DNA of 64,000 nt, taken from contig JAKALM010000006.1 in the NCBI GenBank assembly GCA_021824145.1, forward strand, positions 119,972 to 183,971, read 5' to 3'. The position numbers and the translations under genes are program-made. Positions 54,114 through 63,045 of the stretch are shown piece by piece; position 1 is the stretch's first letter; every line of letters begins with the position of its first letter. The notes below the pieces were generated by a model, which ran no database searches, was not told the DNA's origin, and was given only the letters and a program-made list of their open reading frames with translations. The stretch is from Bacteroidota bacterium. GTDB lineage: Bacteria > Bacteroidota > Ignavibacteria > Ignavibacteriales > Ignavibacteriaceae.

Positions 54114-56450
54114 TTGTTGAATGATTTTAATAGAGTGAAATTGGAAACAGCGTCAGTATTTATATTAACTGGAGAATGGAATGATTTAAATGGGAAAAAT
54201 GTACTCCGCTTTATTGGTTCTTCAAATGAATTAGGCACAGTTGAATTTATATTTGATAAGATTAAACCTGTTTTTTTCATAATTCGAAATGAGAAGATAG
54301 ATAATATTGGCATCCAATATTTTCGTAAATCTTTGGAACTTAAAACATTCAATAAAAAATTTGTTGATGCACTTTATTTTAATACTTATAAGGATCTTAA
54401 AACTGCCGCCGAAATATTGTCTTCAAAAAACATTCAAACATTCGAATCGGATATTGACCCGGTAAAAAGATTTTTGATGGAAAGATTTATTAACTGTCAG
54501 GTAAATGTTTACGGTGAAGCCAAGAAAAAAAATCGTTTAATTACATTTATAAATCCAAAAATAAAACCTTGCGAAATCACCCCTCAATTTATTATTGTAT
54601 CGCTTGATATTGAAACCGGAGTAAAAAATTCTGCTTTATATTCAATCGCTGTGCACGTTACTGGGAAAAATGGTGAAGCAAAAAAAGTTTTTATGATTGG
54701 ACCAAAATTGAAAAAGTGCCCATCATATTTAACTTTTTATGATAATGAAAAAGTTATGTTGCAAAGTTTTATATCCTGGTTTAATGAAGTTGATCCAGAC
54801 ATTATAATCGGCTGGCATGTAATAGGATTCGATTTGATGTTTCTTGAAAGAAAATTTCAAGAACATAATATACCTTTTGATCTTGCCAGAGGTGAAGGGA
54901 GAGTGACGCTAAAGAATAGAAAGTCCGGCGGTTATTATGCTTTTATTCCCGGTCGGATTGTAATTGATGGTCCGCCTGCATTACGATCTTCCTTTTTCTC
55001 TTTTGAAGATTATAAGTTAGAAACTGTAGCACAAGAGCTTTTGAAGACAGGTAAAACCATTACACCAGATAAAAATAAAGTGCAAGAAATTGAAAAATTG
55101 TTTGCAGAAGATAAATTAAAATTAGCAGAATATAATTTACAAGATACTGTTTTGGTAAGCGATATTTTTAAGAAATCTGGCTTAATTGAACTTTCTGTAA
55201 GACGCGCGCAGCTTTCAGGATTATTGATGGATCAATTGGGAATGATGACCGCTGCTTTTGACCATTTCTATTTACCGAGAATTCATCGTGCTGGTTATGT
55301 TGCAAATGATAAAAAAGATATTTTAGAAATGGAACACGCAGCCGGTGGATATGTTCTCGATCCTAAACCAGGACTTTATGATGATGTTGTCGTTCTAGAT
55401 TTTAAAAGCTTATATCCATCTATTATTAGAACTTTCAAAATAGATCCTATATCAAGGCTTCTTTCCGATGAAAATACTATTGAAACTCCAGACGGATATA
55501 AGTTTTCTTCTTCAAATTATTTTTTACCAAATTTTATTGAACAATTAATGATTCAAAGAGGAGAAGCCAAAAAGAAAAAAGATAAACAACTTTCTCAGGC
55601 AATCAAAATATTAATGAATAGTTTTTATGGAGTTATGGGTTCGTATGGATGTAGATTTTATCATCCGGACCTTCCTTCGGCAATAACTGGTACTGGGCAT
55701 TATTTATTATTAGGAAGCAAAGAATATTTTCAATCAAAAGGATATGAAGTTATTTATGGGGATACAGATTCTTTGTTTGTTAAACTAAAGGATGGAGAAG
55801 GAAATTCCGCTGAAATAATAGCAAGCTCACTTGCAGATGACTTAAATAATTATTGGAAAAATAAGTTAAAAAATAATTTTAATGTAGAATCATTTCTCGA
55901 AATTGAATTTGAGAAACATTATAAAAAATTTATAATAACGCCAATGAGGAAGAGTGAATCGGGTGCTAAAAAAAGATATGCTGGATTATTAGATAAAGAT
56001 GGTAAAGAAAAAATTGAATTTGTGGGAATGGAATTTGTGAGATCAGATTGGACACGGCTTGCAAAAGAATTTCAAGTTGAATTGTACCAAAGAATTTTTC
56101 ATAATTTAGATGTTTCCGAATGGATACGCGAAGTAGTTTCGAAAGTATATAAAGGTGAATTAGATGATAAATTGGTTTACAGAAAAAGGCTAAGAAAGGG
56201 AATAGATGAATACATAAAAAACATTCCTCCACAAGTAAAAGCCGCTAAAATGATAGATTCAAATGAAAATATAATTTATTATGTTATTACAAAGCGTGGC
56301 CCAATCCCATTGGAACTCAATCATAAAGATATAGATTATCAGCACTATATAGAAAAACAACTAAAACCAATTGCAGATTCTGTTTTAATTATCTTTGGCG
56401 AGTCTTTTGATTCGATAATTAAATCATCGCAATTAAATATTTTCGAATAA
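54114..56450 (+). CDS. polB: Family B DNA polymerase (Pol II type)
   Basis: 778 residues, close to E. coli Pol II (783). No ATG start is seen; TTG at 54114 or 54117 begins the homologous region. Exonuclease motif I is VSLDIETG (Asp165, Glu167) and motif II lies in IIIGWHVIGFDLMFLER. Polymerase motif A is DFKSLYPSIIRTF (Asp429), motif B is IKILMNSFYGVMGS, and motif C is YGDTDSLFVKL (Asp550, Asp552). It should be an active, proofreading polymerase. The match to Pol II (GGYVLDPKPGLYDDV then LYPSIIRTF) supports the translesion/repair enzyme rather than an archaeal or phage replicase. It stands alone after the transaminase gene. Confidence 0.93.
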   Translation: MLNDFNRVKLETASVFILTGEWNDLNGKNVLRFIGSSNELGTVEFIFDKIKPVFFIIRNEKIDNIGIQYFRKSLELKTFNKKFVDALYFNTYKDLKTAAEILSSKNIQTFESDIDPVKRFLMERFINCQVNVYGEAKKKNRLITFINPKIKPCEITPQFIIVSLDIETGVKNSALYSIAVHVTGKNGEAKKVFMIGPKLKKCPSYLTFYDNEKVMLQSFISWFNEVDPDIIIGWHVIGFDLMFLERKFQEHNIPFDLARGEGRVTLKNRKSGGYYAFIPGRIVIDGPPALRSSFFSFEDYKLETVAQELLKTGKTITPDKNKVQEIEKLFAEDKLKLAEYNLQDTVLVSDIFKKSGLIELSVRRAQLSGLLMDQLGMMTAAFDHFYLPRIHRAGYVANDKKDILEMEHAAGGYVLDPKPGLYDDVVVLDFKSLYPSIIRTFKIDPISRLLSDENTIETPDGYKFSSSNYFLPNFIEQLMIQRGEAKKKKDKQLSQAIKILMNSFYGVMGSYGCRFYHPDLPSAITGTGHYLLLGSKEYFQSKGYEVIYGDTDSLFVKLKDGEGNSAEIIASSLADDLNNYWKNKLKNNFNVESFLEIEFEKHYKKFIITPMRKSESGAKKRYAGLLDKDGKEKIEFVGMEFVRSDWTRLAKEFQVELYQRIFHNLDVSEWIREVVSKVYKGELDDKLVYRKRLRKGIDEYIKNIPPQVKAAKMIDSNENIIYYVITKRGPIPLELNHKDIDYQHYIEKQLKPIADSVLIIFGESFDSIIKSSQLNIFE

Positions 56451-56678
56451 AAATTCATTTTATACCATCAGAAATATTTAATTATTGAGTGAATAGATAT
56501 TATATTTAAGCACTTTGATTTAGTATTTTATAGGCAATTTTTTAATTAAATAAAATTAGGATAAATATAAATAGGGCTTTTCTTAAGTATAATTGTGTGA
56601 AAGGGATGATAAAATTTAAATATAATTTAGTGTCTGTAATTATCTTCTCAAATATTAATTTATTTAGAGGATAGTTAA

Positions 56679-57737
56679 ATGAAAAATATTCCGGGAATTT
56701 TAATAGCCGAGGATGAAAATATAATTGCAAAAGACATAGCAAGAACCTTAGAACGTCTTGGCTATAAAGTTTTTGGTTCAGTAAGAACCGGAAAAGATGT
56801 AATTGAAAAAGCAAAAGAATTGAATCCGGATATAGTTTTGATGGACATTATGCTTGCAGATGAAATGTCTGGCATAGAAGCTGCGGAAATAATAATGAAT
56901 ACATTGAATATTCCTGTTATTTATTTAACTGCTTTTGCAGATAACGAAACTTTGCAGCGTGCAAAAATTACTGAGCCGTTCGGGTACGTATTAAAGCCAT
57001 TTGATGAAAGAACTCTTCATTCAGCAATTGAGATGGCTTTATATAAATATCAAATTAATATTGAACTTAAAGAAAGAACGCGAGAGCTAGAAGAAGAAAG
57101 AAACAAATCGAACAAGCTTCTTCATAATATTTTCCCATCAGAAATAGTTAAAGAATTAAAAGATAAAGGTTTTGTTGAACCAAAAGAATTTTCCAACGTA
57201 ACACTTTTATATACTGATTTTCAAAACTTCACAAAAATTTCTTCAGATATGCACCCGCAGCAATTGGTAAGTGAGTTGAATGATATATTTAAAAATTTTG
57301 ATTCAATAATTAATAATCATGGATTAGAAAAATTGAAAACAATGGGGGATTCATATATTGTTGGAGGCGGTTTACCAATAGAAAATAACAGCCATGCTTT
57401 TGATGTTGTTTCTGCTGCACTAGAAATGCAAGAATACTTGGCGCAAAGAAATAACAATTCCAAATACATATGGGAGATGAGAGCCGGAGTTCATACAGGA
57501 AATGTTGTTGCCGGAGTAGTTGGTAAGAATAAATTTACTTACGATGTTTGGGGAAATACTGTAAATGTTGCAAGCAAAATGGAACGAAGCGGAATTCCTT
57601 GGAGAGTTAATATATCAGCACAAACATATGAATTAATTAAAGATTGTTTTGATTGTGAATATCATAGTACCATTGATGTTAAAGGCTTTGGGAAAACAGA
57701 TATGTATTTTGTTTTGAAGAAAAAATTTGTTGCCTAG
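56679..57737 (+). CDS. Response regulator with adenylate cyclase output, copy 1
   Basis: 352 residues. Receiver domain first (AEDENIIAKDIARTLERLGY; Asp56 in VLMDIMLADEMSG; Thr in VIYLTAFADN; Lys in YVLKPFDERTL). A coiled coil (RTRELEEERNKSNKLLHNIF) links it to a class III cyclase at about 170-350. Metal Asp are D180 (YTDFQNF) and D224 (MGDSYIVGG). The base-specificity positions are Lys in LEKLKTMG and Asp in FTYDVWGNTVN, as in adenylate cyclases. It should make cAMP when phosphorylated. A near-copy follows 86 bases downstream; no kinase gene lies beside the pair upstream. Confidence 0.93.
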   Translation: MKNIPGILIAEDENIIAKDIARTLERLGYKVFGSVRTGKDVIEKAKELNPDIVLMDIMLADEMSGIEAAEIIMNTLNIPVIYLTAFADNETLQRAKITEPFGYVLKPFDERTLHSAIEMALYKYQINIELKERTRELEEERNKSNKLLHNIFPSEIVKELKDKGFVEPKEFSNVTLLYTDFQNFTKISSDMHPQQLVSELNDIFKNFDSIINNHGLEKLKTMGDSYIVGGGLPIENNSHAFDVVSAALEMQEYLAQRNNNSKYIWEMRAGVHTGNVVAGVVGKNKFTYDVWGNTVNVASKMERSGIPWRVNISAQTYELIKDCFDCEYHSTIDVKGFGKTDMYFVLKKKFVA

Positions 57738-57823
57738 TATTCCGTGTAAAAGTTAAAGCCTTTGAATTATTTTTTTAGATTTTGTACGAAAGAGTAAATC
57801 GTAAAAGTTCACTTAGTTACTAA

Positions 57824-58891
57824 ATGGAATTAAAAACCAAAATATTAATTGCCGAAGATGAATTCATCATTGCGATGGATATTAAAAAAATTCTTGAAAA
57901 ATTAGGATATGAAGTTACTTCCTTTGTCGGGAAAGGTGCTGATGCAATTCATAAAGCTGACATAGAAAAACCTGATTTAGTTTTAATGGATATAATGTTA
58001 AGCGGACCAATTTCTGGAATTGAAGCTGCTGAAGTAATTAAAAATAAATTTCATATTCCAATTGTTTATCTTACTGCTTTAACTGATAGCGAGACATTAA
58101 ATAAAGCAAAGATTACTGAACCAGGCGCTTATCTTCTAAAACCGTTTGATCAGCGAGGACTGCACAGTGCTATTGAAATCGCTTTGTACAAATTTAAAAT
58201 GGAAACTCAGCTTAAATTGAAAACAAAAGAATTGGAAGAAGAGAAAATTAAAACCGATAAACTTTTGCATCATATTTTACCTAATGAAATCATAAAGGAA
58301 CTAAATACAAATGGAGTGGTTGTACCAAGGCAATATGATTCTGTTACAATTTTATTTACAGATTTCCAAGGGTTCAGACAGATAACAAATGCTTTACCTC
58401 CAAGTGAATTAGTTAAAAAATTAAATGAAATATATCGCAGCTTTGATGAAATAATTGAAAAATATGGATTGGAAAAATTAAAATCGATTGGCGATACTTA
58501 TATGATTTGCGGCGGCCTTCCTGAAAAGACTGACAACCATGCAGTGAAGGTAATATCCGCTGCACAGGAAATGATAAACTATTTAAATGAACGAAATAAA
58601 AATTCAAAAGTTAACTGGCGATTACGAGCCGGCATAAATACGGGACCAGTAGTTGCTGGAATTGTTGGCTCAGATAAATTTACATATGATATTTGGGGTG
58701 ATGCAGTTAATATTGCCAGCCGAATGGAAAACAGCTCTGATGCGGGAAAGATTAATATTTCTGGAAGTACATTTAATTTAGTTAAGGATTATTTTGACTG
58801 CGAATATCGAGGGAAGCTTTCGGTAAAAGGCAAAGGGGAAGTGGATATGTATTTTGTGAAAAATTCGAGGATTTATAAAAATAATTCATAA
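57824..58891 (+). CDS. Response regulator with adenylate cyclase output, copy 2
   Basis: 355 residues, same plan as copy 1: receiver (Asp56 in LVLMDIMLSGPISG), coiled coil (LKLKTKELEEEKIKTDKLLH), class III cyclase with metal Asp D180 (FTDFQGFRQI) and D224 (IGDTYMICGG). Specificity residues Lys (LEKLKSIG) and Asp (FTYDIWGDAVNIASRME) again indicate ATP, though the GDAVN form here is closer to guanylate-type spelling, so GTP cannot be excluded. Both active sites appear intact, so this is a functional duplicate. Its start has no strong ribosome site. Confidence 0.92.
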   Translation: MELKTKILIAEDEFIIAMDIKKILEKLGYEVTSFVGKGADAIHKADIEKPDLVLMDIMLSGPISGIEAAEVIKNKFHIPIVYLTALTDSETLNKAKITEPGAYLLKPFDQRGLHSAIEIALYKFKMETQLKLKTKELEEEKIKTDKLLHHILPNEIIKELNTNGVVVPRQYDSVTILFTDFQGFRQITNALPPSELVKKLNEIYRSFDEIIEKYGLEKLKSIGDTYMICGGLPEKTDNHAVKVISAAQEMINYLNERNKNSKVNWRLRAGINTGPVVAGIVGSDKFTYDIWGDAVNIASRMENSSDAGKINISGSTFNLVKDYFDCEYRGKLSVKGKGEVDMYFVKNSRIYKNNS

Positions 58892-59030
58892 TTTAACCTA
58901 ATATCAAACCGGATTAGCGAATTATTTATCATTCATAAATTAGTAAAAAAGCAATTTTATAATTCAATCCACTTAAATTAATTTGACTTAACTGCAATTA
59001 TTATTTAAGTTCTTTTCCACTTAACAATTT

Positions 59031-62000
59031 TTGCGGGGATTTGCTCTGAGGGAATTTTACAAATTATTATTTTTTTGTCTGGTGATGATTTTTTTTACTA
59101 ATTGTAGTAACCAGAAAAAAGAAACTAGGGTTGAACAGACAAAATCCACTTCTAATAATCCGGTTATCAATGACGATAAACCTACGGTAAAGATTACAGA
59201 ATATACTGTACCTGATTATTCCCCAGTTCTATTCATTTCAATTATTTCTTCCAAGGAGATTTATGTATTTACTAATTATAAAGTTTTTCTTTTTGATGGA
59301 AATAAATTTACAGAAATTTATAAAGTTAAAAATCAGTCAAAAATAATTAGACATGGTGATTGTAATGGAAAATATCTTATACTTAGTCTTTTTGATCAAA
59401 CTGAAAAAGAATTATTTAAGCCTAATTTAGTACTATTAAAACTTACAAGAAAAAATACTAGAATAATAACATCAGGCGAACAGCATCTAACACTTCCTTT
59501 CTCAAATACAATTGCAGATATTAAATTTATAAAAAAAAACTATCTGCTTATTATCGGTTTTATAGAATATTGTACTTTAACATTTAAAAATATAAAGGGA
59601 ACAAAAGAGAATATATATGTCATTCATCATTACACTCTTAAGTCAAAGAGTGCACCATTTACTATTTCATTTGGTAGTACTTCAACAAGAGATATTAATA
59701 TTTTATTTACTCGCCATTCCATTTTTTATAAAGATATAAATAGTTCGAGTGATGAACTCCTCCCTTTAATAGATTTGAAAGATTTTAACTATAGTTTTGA
59801 TATTGATAATGGAATAAATAAAGTTAGTACTACAGATACAACTTTCGGATGGTTTAATTTTGGAACTGATAATTTCTTTTTCAAAAAAGAAATAGGCCAG
59901 AAACCTATGGTCTATCCTATTGATACATTATATGATAATAAGAATAGTAAGCTTTCTGCAAAAAATATTTTGAGGGTTATTCCATTTTCAGAAAATAATA
60001 TTTGGGCGTTAACTAAGAATGGGGAAATACTTCATCAAGTACCATCGAATGACGGTTGGAATAAAAAGCAATGGAATGAAATTTCTCAATTAAAAAATTT
60101 TCAGCCAACTGATGCTTCCGCAATCGATTCTAATTGTATTTACTTGTATGGAAATTCTTTTATTAAAGTGCAATTGCTTTCAAATAGTAACAGAAATAAC
60201 CAAGTCCAAAAGAAAATACCGCCAAATAATTATTTATTTTATTCAGAATATTTAATTTCAATTAGAGCTGCATATGGCGTTGGAGTTGCAGACTTCGATA
60301 ATAATAATAAATCTGATTTATATATTGTTAATATTTATGGGAAAAATGAATTATATCTTAATGAATCCAGTACAATTAATTTTATTTCGCCGAATTTTGA
60401 ATCAGCACCACTAAGAGGCATTACAGGAAGAATAGTGAACTCGATTAATGGAAGCATAGATTTAAGCTCCGAACTCGGTTTAGCAATTGACGATTTTAAT
60501 GAAAATGGAAATCAGGATATTTATATAACTCGTTTAGCAGGTAGTAATCTTTTATTCTTAAACAATGGGAGAGGATATTTTAAGAATGCTACTAATGATA
60601 TGAATTTGAGCAGCGATATTGGAAGGTCTGAATGTGCTGTTGCTGCAGATGTAAATAACTCAGGCTATCTTGATATTTTCACTTCAAGTTTTTTCTCATC
60701 AAATTGGCTTTTCATAAATAATAAAGGTGATGGATTTATTGACGAAACAAAAAAATATAAATTAACTTCTAACGGCTCAACTGTGTGTGCTGCGTTTGGT
60801 GATATAAATAATGATGGTTATGAAGATTTATATATTGGTAACTGGGGAAGAGAAAATAAACTTTATCTTAATAATGGTGATGGTACTTTTAAAGATATAA
60901 CTAGTTTAAGTGGAACAGGCTGCGGTGATCTTAAAGAAACAAATTCAGTAATGTTTGCTGATTTTAATAATGACGGATTACTCGACCTTTTCGTAGGCAA
61001 TAGAGGAACCGGCAACAAATTATTTTTGAATTTAGGTGATGGCAAATTTGAAGACGTCACCAAACAAGTCGGATTAAACGATTCAACTTTTACTTATGGT
61101 GCAGCTTTCGGAGATTTTGACAATGACGGCTATCTTGATCTTTTCATTTCTTACCTCGGCGGTTTTAAGATTTATAAAAATATGATGGGGGAAAATAATG
61201 GTAAATTATATTTTAAGGATGTAACTGATTCTTATTTAGGTAAAAGCGAGATTTTTAATTCTTATAATACTTCAGTTGTGACCGCAGATTTTGATAAGGA
61301 TGGTGACCTTGACATTTTCGCATCTCAAAACGGAGGCAGTTCAATTTTGTTTGACAATCTACTTCATCAAAACTTTAGTAAAAATGACAATTATTTAGAG
61401 GTAAAAGTTGAAGGCTCTCAAAGCAATCGTGATGGCGTAGGGGCTAAGTTAAAACTATTTAGAAATGATTCTCTTATAGCCTATCGAGAAGTTTTCAGCG
61501 GATACGGATATGCATCATCTTCTTCTAAAATTCAGCATTTTGGGCTTGGAGATGGTAAAGGGAATTATAAGCTTCAAGTAACTTTTCCTAAATCGGGCGT
61601 AGTTAAAATGCTTTCTGTTGTACCTAATACTTTTATAACAGTAAAAGAACATGAAGGAATTGTTGAAAGTTATTTTCTCGCTAAAAAAGATTTGATTAGG
61701 TATATACTTGGGAAAGATTTTATCATTACTACAATTAAATTCATCCTCTTTTTGGTTTTTATGATTTTAATATCAAAAATAAAAATCTTCCGCTCAGCTC
61801 TAGATTCAGCAAACGATAATAAATTAGGGAAAGTCATCTCGTTTTCATTTCCGGTCATGTTCATGTTTATAGGTTTATATTTAATTCTTGAGTTCATCTT
61901 TTATTACAGCCAAAACTTTTATATGAGCTCTTATTATTATATGAGCAATACTAGAAACATTTTTGTTGAAGATGCTATGCCGTTTATAATTTCTCTAACT

Positions 62001-62987
62001 TTTGTAATTAGTTATTTGAAATTAAAAAAAGATAGAGAGCTAAAAAATATTGGCTCAGAAGAATTAGTTGTAAATCTTTGGACTTTACTACGCCGATTTG
62101 AGCACGGCGAAGGAATGCTGATGAATATAAATAGATTATCCCTCTTCATTAAAAATATTGCTTTTGATGCAAACATTGGAGTAGTCCCCAAAGCAGAAAT
62201 ATTAGAACGTGTTTTAGAAATAATTGAAGAATATAAGCGCATCACTATGCCAGAGCTAAAAAAAATATCTTCTTTACTTATACAAATTGAAGAAAACAAA
62301 TATCTAGTTAAGAATAAGAACGCTTCTACAAACAGTTTCAATCTTTTGTCTTCTAGCAAAATAATTTCAGAATCAAGTATCCGGTTATTAAATACAAGCG
62401 AGGAGCTTATTAGAGCAATTGGTAATTCAATAAAAGATATAGACTATAAAATTATTGTGAAATTAACAGAAGAATTTGAAAATGGAATTAAAATTTTAAA
62501 GAATCAGATTACCGAATTAAGAAACGAAATTAAGAATTATTTTGTTACAGATATACTTAAGGTTTTTGAATTTGTGATTAAGAAATTCAAGCCAAATCTA
62601 AAAGGAAATATTTCGATTGACTATTCAGTTAATATAAATAATCCAAGAATCTTTATAACTTTTTCTGAATTAAATGAAATACTTGCTATTATCATTAAGA
62701 ATGCAATCGATGAAGTTGGAAAAAATGAAAATGATTATGGTATTATTAAAATATTAATAAATGAGGTTGGGCCAAATGTAATTCTTAAAATTGAGGATAA
62801 CGGGAAAGGAATTCCAGAAAACAAAATTGAATTGATACTTAAGGAAGGATTATCAACTAAACTAGGTAACCATGGTTTTGGATTACATTATGTTCAATCG
62901 TGTCTTGAAAAATATGATGGTAAAATAACTGTAGGGCAAAGCAGTCTAGGCGGCGCAAGCTTTGAAATTCTATTAAATAAATTATAG
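59031..62987 (+). CDS. FG-GAP/VCBS and ASPIC-UnbV sensor fused to a histidine-kinase ATPase
   Basis: 1318 residues from TTG 59031, the only plausible start before an upstream stop; an in-frame CTG (59046) is the alternative. The signal is lipoprotein-like but its lipobox (FFTNC) is non-canonical. Residues about 50-400 are beta-rich and propeller-like. Residues about 410-775 hold FG-GAP/VCBS calcium-binding repeats (VADFDNNNKSDLYIV, FGDINNDGYEDLYIGNWG, FADFNNDGLLDLFVGN, FGDFDNDGYLDLFISYL). An ASPIC/UnbV domain follows (NRDGVGAKLKLF, SGYGYASSSSKIQHFGLGDG). After about three membrane helices (residues 895-1005) comes a cytoplasmic part with a candidate phospho-His (H1025 in RRFEHGEGMLMN) and an ATPase (N-box IIIKNAIDEV, G1 DNGKGIPEN with Asp1256, G2 GNHGFGLHYVQSC). 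A sigma-54 response regulator follows. Confidence 0.85.
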   Translation: MRGFALREFYKLLFFCLVMIFFTNCSNQKKETRVEQTKSTSNNPVINDDKPTVKITEYTVPDYSPVLFISIISSKEIYVFTNYKVFLFDGNKFTEIYKVKNQSKIIRHGDCNGKYLILSLFDQTEKELFKPNLVLLKLTRKNTRIITSGEQHLTLPFSNTIADIKFIKKNYLLIIGFIEYCTLTFKNIKGTKENIYVIHHYTLKSKSAPFTISFGSTSTRDINILFTRHSIFYKDINSSSDELLPLIDLKDFNYSFDIDNGINKVSTTDTTFGWFNFGTDNFFFKKEIGQKPMVYPIDTLYDNKNSKLSAKNILRVIPFSENNIWALTKNGEILHQVPSNDGWNKKQWNEISQLKNFQPTDASAIDSNCIYLYGNSFIKVQLLSNSNRNNQVQKKIPPNNYLFYSEYLISIRAAYGVGVADFDNNNKSDLYIVNIYGKNELYLNESSTINFISPNFESAPLRGITGRIVNSINGSIDLSSELGLAIDDFNENGNQDIYITRLAGSNLLFLNNGRGYFKNATNDMNLSSDIGRSECAVAADVNNSGYLDIFTSSFFSSNWLFINNKGDGFIDETKKYKLTSNGSTVCAAFGDINNDGYEDLYIGNWGRENKLYLNNGDGTFKDITSLSGTGCGDLKETNSVMFADFNNDGLLDLFVGNRGTGNKLFLNLGDGKFEDVTKQVGLNDSTFTYGAAFGDFDNDGYLDLFISYLGGFKIYKNMMGENNGKLYFKDVTDSYLGKSEIFNSYNTSVVTADFDKDGDLDIFASQNGGSSILFDNLLHQNFSKNDNYLEVKVEGSQSNRDGVGAKLKLFRNDSLIAYREVFSGYGYASSSSKIQHFGLGDGKGNYKLQVTFPKSGVVKMLSVVPNTFITVKEHEGIVESYFLAKKDLIRYILGKDFIITTIKFILFLVFMILISKIKIFRSALDSANDNKLGKVISFSFPVMFMFIGLYLILEFIFYYSQNFYMSSYYYMSNTRNIFVEDAMPFIISLTFVISYLKLKKDRELKNIGSEELVVNLWTLLRRFEHGEGMLMNINRLSLFIKNIAFDANIGVVPKAEILERVLEIIEEYKRITMPELKKISSLLIQIEENKYLVKNKNASTNSFNLLSSSKIISESSIRLLNTSEELIRAIGNSIKDIDYKIIVKLTEEFENGIKILKNQITELRNEIKNYFVTDILKVFEFVIKKFKPNLKGNISIDYSVNINNPRIFITFSELNEILAIIIKNAIDEVGKNENDYGIIKILINEVGPNVILKIEDNGKGIPENKIELILKEGLSTKLGNHGFGLHYVQSCLEKYDGKITVGQSSLGGASFEILLNKL

Positions 62988-63045
62988 TTAATAATAAGTT
63001 TTGAAATAAAAGCAAATCAGTAAGGATGGAATGGAGAAATAATTT

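Noticed and set aside
54080..54352. 90-codon - strand frame over the polymerase start
   Set aside because: It overlaps the N-terminal coding region of the family B polymerase and has no features of its own.
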